A DNA stretch of 64,000 nucleotides from Flavobacterium sp. 123 (GCF_003634825.1 NZ_RBXD01000001.1:2316501-2380500); one strand, 5' to 3'; positions 46,650 through 55,665 are shown, counted from the first letter of the stretch. Notes: generated by a model from the letters alone, not told the origin. Translations and numbers: made by a program.

Positions 46650-46700
46650 TATTCCTATAAAAAAAGTCCTCGATATTCGAGGACTTTTTTTATAGGAATA
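46650..46700. terminator. Exact 24-base palindromic terminator between rho and rsmB
   Basis: Left arm 46650-46673 and right arm 46677-46700 are fully complementary with a 3-base loop (TAT). A7 and T7 runs inside the stem let it act in both directions for the convergent rho and rsmB genes. Confidence 0.93.
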
Positions 46701-46709
46701 AATCTTAAC

Positions 46710-47933
46710 TTATTCTATTACTTCTTTTCGTTCTAACAATGCCATATAAAACCCATCAAAACCTGACTCAGAAGCCAGTATTTTTTGGTCTTTTATAAAG
46801 TTGAATTGTTTTCCGATATCTGTTTTTAAGAATTTTTCAACTTGTTCTTGGTTTTCAGATGGTAAAACGGAGCAAGTAGCGTAAACTAATTTCCCTCCAG
46901 GTTTTACAATTTTAGAATAACTTTCTAAAACTTCCGCTTGAACTTTACGGATGTTATCTATAAACTCAGGTTGTAATTTCCACTTAGCATCAGGGTTTCT
47001 TTTTAGAACTCCTAAACCGCTACATGGAGCGTCAATCAAAACTCTGTCAGCTCTTTCGTGAAGTTTTTTGATTACTTTGGTGCTGTCTATAATGCGGTAT
47101 TCAATATTGAAAGCGCCATCTCTTTTAGCTCTTAATTTTAATTGCTTCAATTTACTTTCGTATAAATCCATCGCAATTAATTGCCCTTTGTTTTCCATCA
47201 ATGCGGCAATGTGCAATGTTTTTCCTCCTGCTCCTGCACAAGTATCAACTACTCGCATTCCTGGTTTTACATCAAGAAAAGCAGCTACTAATTGGGAGTT
47301 TGCATCCTGAACTTCAAAAAAACCTTGTTTGAAAGCATCTGTCAAGAAAACATTAGCTCTTTCTTTTAGTACTAAAGCATCAGGCTGATTCGTTAAATAA
47401 TCTGTCTCAATGTTTAAGTCCATTAAGATGGCTCTTAGTTTTTCTTTAGTTGTTTTTAGTGTATTTACTCTCAGAATCACTTTAGCAGGTTGGTTTTGAG
47501 CCGCAATTTCTGTAGCCCAAACTTTCTCTCCTAATTCTTTAACTCCTAACTCATCCATCCAGTCTGGAATAGATTCTTTTAAAGCTCTTACTTTTGAAAG
47601 CTCGTCAAAGCGTCCTTTTATTTTTCGTTCTGGTGTTCCTTCTAATTGTCTCCAATCTGGAATTGGGTAGCCTCTTAAAACTGCCCATACAGAGAACATT
47701 CTCCAAAGATTATCTCTGTCAAAAGGTTCTTTTACTTCTGCAATTTCTGCATATAATCTTTTCCAACGTACAATTTCGTAGATTGTTTCTGCAACAAATT
47801 TTCTATCGGAACTTCCCCAGCGTTTGTCTTTTTTTAAAGATCGTGCAACCACTTTGTCTGCGTATTCACCTTCGTTAAAAATGGCGTTTAAAGCATCGAT
47901 GGTAGTATAAACTAAATTTCTATGTAATCTCAT
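46710..47933 (-). CDS. rsmB: 16S rRNA m5C methyltransferase of the RsmB/NOL1/NOP2 family
   Basis: Methylates a cytosine of 16S rRNA (m5C967 in E. coli). The C-terminal SAM domain has VDTCAGAGGKTLH, the catalytic cysteines in DAPCSGLGVLKRNPDAKW and YATCSVLPSENQ; the N-terminal half (about 1-140) is NusB-like. The 407-residue length fits. The exact target can only be assumed from homology. A -7 box lies at 47951-47958. Confidence 0.9.
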   Translation of the reverse strand: MRLHRNLVYTTIDALNAIFNEGEYADKVVARSLKKDKRWGSSDRKFVAETIYEIVRWKRLYAEIAEVKEPFDRDNLWRMFSVWAVLRGYPIPDWRQLEGTPERKIKGRFDELSKVRALKESIPDWMDELGVKELGEKVWATEIAAQNQPAKVILRVNTLKTTKEKLRAILMDLNIETDYLTNQPDALVLKERANVFLTDAFKQGFFEVQDANSQLVAAFLDVKPGMRVVDTCAGAGGKTLHIAALMENKGQLIAMDLYESKLKQLKLRAKRDGAFNIEYRIIDSTKVIKKLHERADRVLIDAPCSGLGVLKRNPDAKWKLQPEFIDNIRKVQAEVLESYSKIVKPGGKLVYATCSVLPSENQEQVEKFLKTDIGKQFNFIKDQKILASESGFDGFYMALLERKEVIE

Positions 47934-47950
47934 TTTAAATAATTGAGGTG

Positions 47951-47958
47951 CAAAGGTA
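47951..47958 (-). promoter_or_regulatory. Candidate -7 box for rsmB
   Basis: Minus-strand TACCTTTG, fitting TAnnTTTG, 18 bases before the ATG. Confidence 0.5.
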
Positions 47959-48017
47959 CTATTAATTGATTTGAAAGTTAAATTTTAAATAATGAATGTT
48001 GATTTTATATTTTATGC

Positions 48018-48049
48018 AAAAAAAAAACACTACTCAAAAGCAGTGTTTT
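48018..48049 (-). terminator. Terminator after kup
   Basis: AAAACACTACT (48024-48034) with AGCAGTGTTTT (48039-48049), one G-U pair in the RNA, and an A run giving U on the minus strand. Confidence 0.75.
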
Positions 48050-48071
48050 TATATTCATTTATTGGGTTATT

Positions 48072-50033
48072 TTATTTAACTCTAGTCAAACCTATGTTTT
48101 GAGGAGCATGTAAGACCATTGGGAATTTCTCTATTTTCACAGAACTACTATCTAAACCAAAGGCTCTTTCTTCAGATAAACTTAGTTTTTTGATGAAGAA
48201 ATAAGAATTCATGATTATTTTTTCATGCCACAATAAGTCACTATCATTGGATAAGAATTTTTCAGACAAAACAAATTTGAAATCTCCAATAATATTATTT
48301 TTATTCAATGATTCGTATCGGCTGGTAATATCTACTTCGCCTTTTTGTACCATATCTTTAATTACTTCTTTGAACATCAAGTTTATTTTTGTAGGTTCTC
48401 TAAAGCCTAAATTGAAGTCTACTCGATACAAATCATCTTTTACGATTTCAGTAACTTTATATTCTGTTTTGTAAGGTTCTGTTAATATGTTTACGTGAAC
48501 AAACCAATAGATATCAGCTCTTTTAGGTCTTTTTTGTAAAATAGAATACATTACTTTTTCTTCTATTTCATCAACTCTTCCGGCATTAGTCATGTATACT
48601 AAATGTGTAGCGTATTTTGGAATTGATAGATCTGCACTTAACTCCACAAGTACTTTTTTGTAATCTTCAATTTTAACGATTTTAGTATAACTCTTGTTGA
48701 TTTTTTTAGCTAGATACCATATCGTCATAACAGACATTAACATTGAAGCAATGAAAAGTGTTACGTAACCGCCTTCAGCAAACTTTGTAATATTTGCGGC
48801 AAGAAAGCTAAATTCAATTAGTAGATAAATAGTAATAAGAGGCATGAAAAAGTAGAGTTTTACTCTTTTCATTATTAAATAATAATTGAGTAGAATGGTT
48901 GTCATAATCATACATAATATAATTGCTAAACCATAGGCATGCTCCATATTACTTGATTCTTCAAAGTGTAAAACGATACCAACACAACCAAAAAATAAGA
49001 GCCAATTGATAGATGGTATGTATAATTGTCCTTTTAATTCAGTAGGATATTTGATTTTGACTTTTGGCCAAAAATTCAATCGCATCGCCTCATTTATTAA
49101 TGTAAATGATCCACTAATTAATGCTTGAGAAGCTATTACTGCGGCAAGAGTTGCAATCACAATTCCTATTGGTTGAAACCAATCGGCCATTATTAGATAG
49201 AATGGATTTCCGTTTTTCCCTCCAAGAGTTAGTAGCGATTCCCCTTCATGATGAATTAAATAAGCTGCTTGCCCAAAATAGTTCAGAACTAAAGCTGTTT
49301 TTACAAAAATCCAACTAATTCTGATGTTTTTTCGTCCGCAATGTCCCATGTCTGAATATAATGCTTCAGCTCCTGTGGTACATAAAAATACAAAACCTAG
49401 CACGAAAAAACCATCTGGATGAATGGATAATAAATGATAAGCGTAGTAAGGATTAATTGCTTTGAAAACTTCAGGATGTTGCGTAATTTGTAATACTCCT
49501 AAAATAGCCAACATACTGAACCAAATTAACATTATAGGTGCGAAAAACTTACCTACTAGTTTGGTTCCAAATTGTTGTATTGTAAAAAGTATAAATAGAA
49601 TTCCTATTACGATTGGAATGGTATTTATTTCAGGTGAAAATGTTCTAATTCCCTCAACTGCAGAAGATACTGAAATGGGAGGAGTAATAATACCATCCGC
49701 GAGCAAGGCACTTCCTCCTATAATTGCGGGGACGATTAGCCATTGTATTTTTGTTTTTTTGACTAAAGCATATAGGGCGAAAATACCACCTTCACCATGG
49801 TTGTCAGCACTTAAGGTAATCAGTACATATTTGATGGTTGTTTGAAGGGTAAGTGTCCAAAATACAGCTGAGACTCCGCCTAAAACTATATCTGCATTAA
49901 TTATATGTTCGCCAAGTATGGCTTTCATTACATATAGTGGTGAAGTTCCGATATCACCGTAAATTATTCCTAATGAAACTAATAAACCACCTAATGTTAA
50001 CTTACTATGGAGGTCTTTGTGCGATGCGCTCAT
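48072..50033 (-). CDS. kup: Low-affinity potassium uptake protein Kup
   Basis: Potassium/proton symporter of 653 residues. The family start LGGLLVSLGIIYGDIGTSPLYVMKAI is complete; about twelve transmembrane segments occupy 10-450, and the cytoplasmic C-terminal domain is about 470-653. GDIGTSP is the signature of the KUP/HAK/KT family. It has its own terminator and no riboswitch that I can see. Confidence 0.97.
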   Translation of the reverse strand: MSASHKDLHSKLTLGGLLVSLGIIYGDIGTSPLYVMKAILGEHIINADIVLGGVSAVFWTLTLQTTIKYVLITLSADNHGEGGIFALYALVKKTKIQWLIVPAIIGGSALLADGIITPPISVSSAVEGIRTFSPEINTIPIVIGILFILFTIQQFGTKLVGKFFAPIMLIWFSMLAILGVLQITQHPEVFKAINPYYAYHLLSIHPDGFFVLGFVFLCTTGAEALYSDMGHCGRKNIRISWIFVKTALVLNYFGQAAYLIHHEGESLLTLGGKNGNPFYLIMADWFQPIGIVIATLAAVIASQALISGSFTLINEAMRLNFWPKVKIKYPTELKGQLYIPSINWLLFFGCVGIVLHFEESSNMEHAYGLAIILCMIMTTILLNYYLIMKRVKLYFFMPLITIYLLIEFSFLAANITKFAEGGYVTLFIASMLMSVMTIWYLAKKINKSYTKIVKIEDYKKVLVELSADLSIPKYATHLVYMTNAGRVDEIEEKVMYSILQKRPKRADIYWFVHVNILTEPYKTEYKVTEIVKDDLYRVDFNLGFREPTKINLMFKEVIKDMVQKGEVDITSRYESLNKNNIIGDFKFVLSEKFLSNDSDLLWHEKIIMNSYFFIKKLSLSEERAFGLDSSSVKIEKFPMVLHAPQNIGLTRVK

Positions 50034-50106
50034 GAAAAATTTTTAAAAAACTTTTCAAAGTTAATCTTTTAAAGGATATTACAATGTAATATGAAAAAAA
50101 AGATAA

Positions 50107-50137
50107 AAAAAACACGGGTTATTTGTCCGTGTTTTTT
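50107..50137 (-). terminator. Terminator after the 51-bp-repeat protein
   Basis: Stem 50107-50117 with 50127-50137 (AAAAAACACGG and CCGTGTTTTTT), nine-base loop. Confidence 0.85.
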
Positions 50138-50158
50138 ATTTAAACATTATTTAAAAAT

Positions 50159-51361
50159 TTAAGACCTTCTGTCGTTACTTCTAGAAGAATTACTACTTCT
50201 TTGTGATTCAGATCTTTGTGGTGCTGCTTCTCTAGAAGAATTCCCTCTATTTTGAGAATAATCTCTTTGTGGTGCTGCTTCTCTAGAAGAATTTCCTGTG
50301 TTTTGAGAATAATCTCTTTGTGGAGCAGTTTCTCTAGAAGAATTCCCTCTATTTTGAGAATAATCTCTTTGTGGTGCTGCTTCTCTAGAAGAATTTCCTC
50401 TATTTTGAGAATAATCTCTTTGCGGTGCTGCTTCTCTAGAAGAATTTCCTCTATTTTGAGAATAATCTCTTTGTGGCGCTCCTTCTCTAGAAGAATTTCC
50501 TCTGTTTTGAGAATAATCTCTTTGTGGCATTACTTCTCTAGAAGAGTTTCCTCTGTTTTGAGAATAACCTCTTTGCGTCTCCGTTCTTCCATTATAATAA
50601 TTAGATGTATTTCTTGTTCCTCTTCTTTGGTCTAATTCATAACGGTTAGCAACACTTGAGTTTCTTCTCGAAAAAGAATAATTCGGATACTGTCTTTCGT
50701 ATCCATTTGAGCGTCTTGAACTGTATAAATCCATAGCTCTGTTACTTCTTCTATAATTCACATAATTGTAAGAGTTGTTTATGTTCAAACAAAGGCTAAT
50801 GTTGTTTCTGTATCTAAAAACTGGGTATGGATTCCAAGCGTAATAATAGTTCGGATAATAATTCCATGACCAAGACGAATAATAAGGGCGGTAGTTAGAC
50901 AACCAAAATGATGCATAAATGTACGGAGTTGTATAATAAACGGGTTCGTATATGTAATTACGGCCGTACATATAAACGTCACCTACAACCTGAACATGAA
51001 CTCGGTTATAATTATCTTTTTCGACATCTATTGTTGCAATATCTTGATAAACATCGCGATCCAAAACGGCTTGAATAATAATTACGTGCGTACGTCCATC
51101 TACGGTTTCGATAACACGTAAATAATCAACTTCATTGTCATTATTCAAATCTAAATTAGAAATTTGAATTTTAGGGTCATTTAATCTTCTTTCAAAATCC
51201 TGAAGATTTCTTGAATCTCCAAAAATTGAAGCAACTGCTCTTAAATCTAAATTATCACTAATTTCAGAATTTGTTGCGTTAACAGTTGTTCTATCTTGTG
51301 CTTGTATTTGTATTGCAAAAATAGAGGCCAGTGCGGTAAATAAAAGTAGTTTCGTTTTCAT
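50159..51361 (-). CDS. Secreted protein with C-terminal Arg/Ser/Asn/Gln-rich tandem repeats
   Basis: The open frame reaches 51424, but MKTKLLLFTALASIF at 51361 starts a normal signal peptide ending at QAQ, giving 400 residues. The mature part has a folded domain (about 30-130 after the start) with a Asp/Asn-rich DNDNEVDYLR-like segment, then a Tyr/Trp/Asn-rich stretch (WLSNYRPYYSSWSWNYYPNYY), and a tail of seven 17-residue repeats (unit DYSQNRGNSSREAAPQR) plus a degenerate eighth. No enzyme motif is visible; the tail looks disordered and positively charged. Perhaps a surface or matrix protein, which is inference. Confidence 0.7.
   Translation of the reverse strand: MKTKLLLFTALASIFAIQIQAQDRTTVNATNSEISDNLDLRAVASIFGDSRNLQDFERRLNDPKIQISNLDLNNDNEVDYLRVIETVDGRTHVIIIQAVLDRDVYQDIATIDVEKDNYNRVHVQVVGDVYMYGRNYIYEPVYYTTPYIYASFWLSNYRPYYSSWSWNYYPNYYYAWNPYPVFRYRNNISLCLNINNSYNYVNYRRSNRAMDLYSSRRSNGYERQYPNYSFSRRNSSVANRYELDQRRGTRNTSNYYNGRTETQRGYSQNRGNSSREVMPQRDYSQNRGNSSREGAPQRDYSQNRGNSSREAAPQRDYSQNRGNSSREAAPQRDYSQNRGNSSRETAPQRDYSQNTGNSSREAAPQRDYSQNRGNSSREAAPQRSESQRSSNSSRSNDRRS
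50213..50569 (-). repeat. In-frame tandem repeat of 51 bases, seven copies
   Basis: Seven back-to-back 51-base units encode DYSQNRGNSSREAAPQR, with small differences: first copy starts Gly and has VM for AA, the second GA, the fifth TA, and the sixth has Thr for Arg in NRGN. A degenerate eighth unit forms the C-terminus. The near-identity means copy number may vary between strains. Confidence 0.9.
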
Positions 51362-51478
51362 GGCAAATGTATTTAATGTTGTTATTGTCAACATTCCAAT
51401 TACTGTGCCAATAAATAAATACAACTATTTAGGTTTATTTATTTAATTGTAAATTAGCTCCTAAATAATTCTAATAAA

Positions 51479-52543
51479 ATGAATAGATTTTTTTTAATAA
51501 GTATATTTTTTTTGATTTTATTGTCTTGTAAAACAATTAATTATGATATTTCAGGTAAAAACGAAAAAGTTTTTACTTCTGTCAAAATTGACACTTTATT
51601 TCAAGATAAAATTAGTATAAGAGCACTTGTTTTTGATGCTAATAAAGTTTGGTATGCAGCTGATAAATCCAGGTTTGGTTTTTTTGATTTGGATAAAAAT
51701 CAAAAAAAAGAGCAACATATTATGAAGGATAGTTTAAAATTAGAATTTAGAAGTATTGCTAAAACATCACAGGCTGTTTTTATTTTGAGTGTTTCTAATC
51801 CAGCATTGCTATATCGTGTTTCTAAAGATAATTTAGAGCCTAAATTAGTATACCAAGAAAATCATGAAAAGGTTTTTTATGATAGTATGCAATTTTGGAA
51901 TGATAAAGAAGGAATTGCTATTGGAGATCCAATTGATGATACTAGTTTTTGTATAATTTTGACTTGTGACGGAGGGAATTCTTGGCAAAAAATACCGACA
52001 TCAAACTTGCCAAAATTAACCGAGGGCGAATCTGCTTTTGCTGCCAGTAACACTAATATAGTTATAAAAGGAAATAATACTTGGATTGTTTCTGGAGGCA
52101 AAAAATCGAGGGTTCTTTATTCCGGAAATAAAGGGATTACCTGGTCTATATATGAAACACCTATTTCTCAAGGAGAAAAAATGACGGGAATTTTTACAGC
52201 GGATTTTTATGATGCTAAAACAGGATTTATAGCTGGGGGTAATTATGAAATTCCAAATCAAAATTTTGATAATAAAGCTAAGACTGTTGATGGAGGTAAA
52301 AGTTGGAATCTAATTGCGCAGAATCAGGGATTTGGATATGCTTCCTGTGTGCAATATGTACCTAATAGTAATGGAAAAGGCATAGTAGTTGTAGGTGCTC
52401 AAGGATTATTTTATTCATCTGATGGAGGAGTTTCTTGGAAACAATTAGCAACTGATTCGAGTCTTTTTACCTTCAGGTTTATAAATGATACAACCGCAAT
52501 TGCCTCCGGTAAAAACAAAATGATTCGAATACATTTTAAATAA
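51479..52543 (+). CDS. YCF48/BNR-type beta-propeller lipoprotein
   Basis: Lipoprotein signal ending in LLSCKT with Cys near 17. The mature part has repeated Ser/Gly-Asp-Gly-Gly-x-Ser/Asn-Trp strands: CDGGNSWQ, GNKGITWS, DGGKSWNL and SDGGVSWKQ, spaced as in the BNR or Ycf48-like propeller. Plant and cyanobacterial Ycf48 helps assemble photosystem II, but in this phylum the role is unknown. It starts with ATG at 51479 and ends before a terminator. Confidence 0.85.
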   Translation: MNRFFLISIFFLILLSCKTINYDISGKNEKVFTSVKIDTLFQDKISIRALVFDANKVWYAADKSRFGFFDLDKNQKKEQHIMKDSLKLEFRSIAKTSQAVFILSVSNPALLYRVSKDNLEPKLVYQENHEKVFYDSMQFWNDKEGIAIGDPIDDTSFCIILTCDGGNSWQKIPTSNLPKLTEGESAFAASNTNIVIKGNNTWIVSGGKKSRVLYSGNKGITWSIYETPISQGEKMTGIFTADFYDAKTGFIAGGNYEIPNQNFDNKAKTVDGGKSWNLIAQNQGFGYASCVQYVPNSNGKGIVVVGAQGLFYSSDGGVSWKQLATDSSLFTFRFINDTTAIASGKNKMIRIHFK

Positions 52544-52550
52544 TTAAAAA

Positions 52551-52583
52551 CCCCTAAACAATATTTTTCATATCATTTAGGGG
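52551..52583 (+). terminator. Terminator between the YCF48-like and periplasmic-protein genes
   Basis: CCCCTAAA (52551-52558) and TTTAGGGG (52576-52583), 17-base loop, flanked by A and T runs; could act in both directions. Confidence 0.75.
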
Positions 52584-52611
52584 CTTTTGCTTTTATAAAA
52601 AAGGGGATAAA

Positions 52612-53070
52612 TTATCTTCTGTTGCCTTTGTCTCTGTATTGTTGTAATAGTTTTCGATTAAAATCTTCTTCTGATTTTCGTAGTTTAATAATTTTTGTTG
52701 CAGGAAGAATTCCTTTTAAGGTTGTGATGAATTTTTTTCGTAACATATATAATTCATCTTCATTGCTTTCCATTTGGTTTAAGAATGAGTTGGCTTCTTT
52801 TTCTGACATTTTATCCATAGTATTATCGTCCATTCTTCCCATGAAAGCTTTCATTTTCAAATGTCTCAATTCAAATTGTTTGTCGTCAAAAGCATTGTAA
52901 ACAGGCCAAAATTTCTCAGACTCACTAGATGTTAGTTCAAGTTCTGTGGTAAGAAAAGCTACTTTTAATGCCTTAATTTGTTCTTTTTTCTCTTTCATTT
53001 TTTCGCCTTGAGCGTAAAAACTAAAAGAAATGAATAGCAGTAGAATGGGTAATATTTTATTAAGTTTCAT
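52612..53070 (-). CDS. Periplasmic Spy/CpxP-like small protein
   Basis: Signal peptide ending at FYAQ (about residue 20), then a helical, highly charged domain with LTSSESEKFWPVYNAFDDKQFELRHLK, similar in pattern to the periplasmic Spy/CpxP/ heavy-metal sensor group. It is the last gene of the ECF-sigma run, with gaps of 53 and 34 bases, and may be the periplasmic output or brake of the system. Confidence 0.65.
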   Translation of the reverse strand: MKLNKILPILLLFISFSFYAQGEKMKEKKEQIKALKVAFLTTELELTSSESEKFWPVYNAFDDKQFELRHLKMKAFMGRMDDNTMDKMSEKEANSFLNQMESNEDELYMLRKKFITTLKGILPATKIIKLRKSEEDFNRKLLQQYRDKGNRR

Positions 53071-53123
53071 TGTTAAGTTGTTTAGTATTTAATTTCAATT
53101 ATAGTGTTTAAATGCAACAGTTT

Positions 53124-53537
53124 TTATTCTGTCATAAGAACTTCCATATCTGAATTTGTTGTTAATATATCTTCAATAGCAGTATCTTCTAAAGTGACAT
53201 TTGTTTTTATTTGATCAATATCTTCAGGTTCTAATTCACTTACTAAATCATATTGTGTTACATTAGATTGATAGGATATGTAGTTTTCTAAAGTAGCTTC
53301 ATCTAGTTCTTTTGAAGTTGATGATAATGTTGTGTATATAGGAATCATTAATCCTAAAATCAAAATAGCAGCTATTGAAAAAAGGAATTTTTTTCTTTTT
53401 TGGAATAGCGAAATCACCTTCGGTTCTTTTTCAGGTAATTGTTGCATCATTTTCGCTGAAAAATTCTCAAAGTAATTTTCTGGCGTTTTAAATCCAGAAG
53501 TTATTTTAGGCTCGTTTTCTAATTTAAATGTTTTCAT
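53124..53537 (-). CDS. Putative anti-sigma or sigma-associated membrane protein
   Basis: A 137-residue protein with one transmembrane segment at about 52-70 (FLFSIAAILILGLMIPIYT). The cytoplasmic part before it has the Pro-Glu-Asn-Tyr-Phe pattern (TPENYFENFSAKMM) often found in proteins encoded with ECF sigma factors in this phylum. The periplasmic part (about 75-137) is acidic. Its position right after the sigma gene supports control of that sigma factor; no zinc motif is seen. Confidence 0.65.
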   Translation of the reverse strand: MKTFKLENEPKITSGFKTPENYFENFSAKMMQQLPEKEPKVISLFQKRKKFLFSIAAILILGLMIPIYTTLSSTSKELDEATLENYISYQSNVTQYDLVSELEPEDIDQIKTNVTLEDTAIEDILTTNSDMEVLMTE

Positions 53538-53571
53538 AACTATTCGTTAGACTTATTTTTAGCAAAAAGGT

Positions 53572-54114
53572 TTAAGCACTTGTAACAAAGGTTTCTATTT
53601 TTTTTACGGCATGATGATAAGATGCTTTCAAGGCACCAACCGAAGTTCCTAAAATTCCTGAAATTTCTTCATATTTTAATTCTTCAAAATATTTCATTTT
53701 AAATACTAACTGTTGTTTTTCAGGTAATTTAGCTATTGCTTTTTGTAATTTTAATTGAATTTCATTTCCATCAAAAAAAACATCAGCTTTTAAATTATCG
53801 ATAGTTTTGTTTTGTAAAGCTTCTGTCGAAATTCCATTCATCTTTGCTTTTTGACTTAAAAAAGTTAATGCTTCATTAGTCGCAATTCGGTACATCCAAG
53901 AAAAAAGTTTACTGTCTCCTTTGAAGTTTTTTAAATACTGAAATATTTTTATAAATGTATTTTGCAAAACATCATCCGAATCATCGTGGTTCAGCACAAT
54001 ATTGCGGATATGATTGTATAAAGGTTTTTGATAGGTTGACAAGAGTTTTTGAAACGCCTCATTTTGCGTTTTAGGATTCAATAACTCAAGTATAAATTCC
54101 TGTTCTTCTTGCAA
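53572..54114 (-). CDS. ECF-type RNA polymerase sigma factor
   Basis: Sigma-70 family, 180 residues. Region 2 (about 25-95) has DDSDDVLQNTFIKIFQYLKNFKG and FSWMYRIATNEALTFL; region 4 (about 120-175) has LPEKQQLVFKMKYFEELKYEEISGILGTSVGALKASYHHAVKKI. The first codon is TTG at 54114, with a stop two codons upstream, so there is no ATG alternative near it. It heads a three-gene operon with a membrane protein and a periplasmic protein. Confidence 0.9.
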   Translation of the reverse strand: MQEEQEFILELLNPKTQNEAFQKLLSTYQKPLYNHIRNIVLNHDDSDDVLQNTFIKIFQYLKNFKGDSKLFSWMYRIATNEALTFLSQKAKMNGISTEALQNKTIDNLKADVFFDGNEIQLKLQKAIAKLPEKQQLVFKMKYFEELKYEEISGILGTSVGALKASYHHAVKKIETFVTSA

Positions 54115-54176
54115 AGCTTATATTTATGTAATTAGAATGGAATTTTTGAAATTGGTTTAATTGTAATGAAAAAAAA

Positions 54177-55274
54177 CTAAAACTCTGATGGAATTTCTTC
54201 TTCAATCTTTGGTGTAGCAACTTTGGTTTCATCGACTAATGACTTAGTGTAAGATGGTTTTGGTCTTGTAGGGAAGTAAATTTCAGTAACCCATTTAGAA
54301 GGGTTTTTAACTTCTGTTTTGCCAATAGTATAAACTTCAAGATGTGAAAATTTTGAATCGGTAGCTATACGGTTGGCATTAAGATATTGTGTTGTTTTAT
54401 CTAAGGCTTTTTTTGTATGAGAATAATCTCCCGTCAATGTTGTTTTAATAGCTTCAAATGATTCTAATTTTCCAGATAAAATATCACTTCCTTCGCTAGT
54501 ATGAATTTGTTGTTTGATAGGAACACAAAAAGATAATTTAGTTAATCCTTTTTCTAAATCATAGGTATGGTATATTACAAATGGTTTTCCATTCAATTCG
54601 ATGTTATTTTGAGTGCAAAACTCGATAATTTTAGGGAAAATAATTTTAGTATTTTTAGTTACATCCGATATTTTGCTGGTAAAAATTTGTTTTAAATAAT
54701 AGGTTTCTAGTTTTCGGACTAAACCATTTACTTTTATGGCATAGGTGTTAATTTCATAATCTAATTTTTTATCTAAATTGGTTAGGCTTTTTTCACATAT
54801 GCGACCAATAATTTTTTCGGCACCACCATTAATTGCGGAATAAATTTTCATAGTAAAACTCATTTTTCCTGAGATTTTCCAAGTTACTTTAGTCCCGCCA
54901 ATAGTATCTTTAAATTTCCAAAAGGCTTCAGAAGCGGTACCATCATAATCCATTTTTTGGGCAATACTATCGTTTTCTTTAACAAATATAGTTTGCATGT
55001 CTCCACTTTCTTCTTTTCCTTCCCAAGAATAGGAGCCGCCTTTTCCAATTGTTTTTTGCGGATAAACCATCTTCATCTCAGGATCTTCAACTATCCAAGA
55101 ACTGAAATCTTCCCAATTTCTATAATCATTCACATAATTAAATGCAGCAGCTCTAGGAGAATTTATAACCAAGCTTCTTTCAATATTAAATTCTCCTTTT
55201 TGTGTGGCCACAAAAACTGAAAGGGCAACAAGGCTAAGTAGCATTAAAAGAAATAGGTATTTTAAAATTCTCAT
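54177..55274 (-). CDS. SRPBCC domain joined to GyrI-like effector-binding domain
   Basis: One N-terminal hydrophobic segment (about 5-25). Residues about 28-165 are an SRPBCC (START-like) domain: INSPRAAAFNYVNDYRNWEDFSSW, GKGGSYSWEGKEESG, KVTWKISG. Residues about 200-345 resemble the GyrI-like/AraC effector-binding domain, with IPIKQ-type strands and GDYSHTKKALDKTTQYL. Both bind small hydrophobic ligands. No DNA-binding domain is present. Function unknown; membrane anchoring suggests a ligand carrier or sensor. Confidence 0.75.
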   Translation of the reverse strand: MRILKYLFLLMLLSLVALSVFVATQKGEFNIERSLVINSPRAAAFNYVNDYRNWEDFSSWIVEDPEMKMVYPQKTIGKGGSYSWEGKEESGDMQTIFVKENDSIAQKMDYDGTASEAFWKFKDTIGGTKVTWKISGKMSFTMKIYSAINGGAEKIIGRICEKSLTNLDKKLDYEINTYAIKVNGLVRKLETYYLKQIFTSKISDVTKNTKIIFPKIIEFCTQNNIELNGKPFVIYHTYDLEKGLTKLSFCVPIKQQIHTSEGSDILSGKLESFEAIKTTLTGDYSHTKKALDKTTQYLNANRIATDSKFSHLEVYTIGKTEVKNPSKWVTEIYFPTRPKPSYTKSLVDETKVATPKIEEEIPSEF

Positions 55275-55425
55275 AACAGATAATTTAATTTGTTTTGTAA
55301 AGTTAGAAATTTTTTTTCTAAGCGAGTCAGTATTAAAAAAATTAAAATAATTCCTGTGTTTTTGAATTACTCTAAAAATTTTGGTTTTTTACCTTTAGAG
55401 AATTAAAGAAAAATACATTAAAAAT

Positions 55426-55458
55426 AAAAAATGCCCACTATTATTGTGGGCATTTTTT
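55426..55458 (-). terminator. Terminator after the small membrane protein
   Basis: AAAAAATGCCCAC (55426-55438) and GTGGGCATTTTTT (55446-55458) with a 7-base loop. Confidence 0.9.
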
Positions 55459-55476
55459 ATTTTTAAAAAAAAGGAA

Positions 55477-55665
55477 TTAGCGTTTGAAAAAAATCTTGAT
55501 CAAAAATAGAAGACCAATAAAAATACCGAATCCAATTAGAATTTTGTAATTTCCTTTGTAAAATAGTTTGTGCAAAGCAGCATCTTTTCGATAAGCAAAA
55601 ATCATTGCAATAACAAAAGCAATAAAAAAACAGGCTGCAAACAGTAATTGTCCTTGACTAAACAT
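55477..55665 (-). CDS. Small two-span membrane protein
   Basis: Sixty-two residues with two membrane segments (about 6-24 and 42-58) joined by a basic loop (AYRKDAALHKLFYKGNYK). The ATG is normal and a strong terminator follows 18 bases later, which supports a real gene. I do not recognise its role. Confidence 0.65.
   Translation of the reverse strand: MFSQGQLLFAACFFIAFVIAMIFAYRKDAALHKLFYKGNYKILIGFGIFIGLLFLIKIFFKR

Noticed and set aside
50034-50158. A cyclic-di-AMP or other riboswitch near kup
   Set aside because: The gap holds only the terminator of the neighbouring gene, and I see no conserved fold.
50213-50569. Regularly spaced repeats resembling a CRISPR array
   Set aside because: The 51-base units abut without spacers, keep one reading frame and encode a 17-residue repeat in a signal-peptide-bearing protein.
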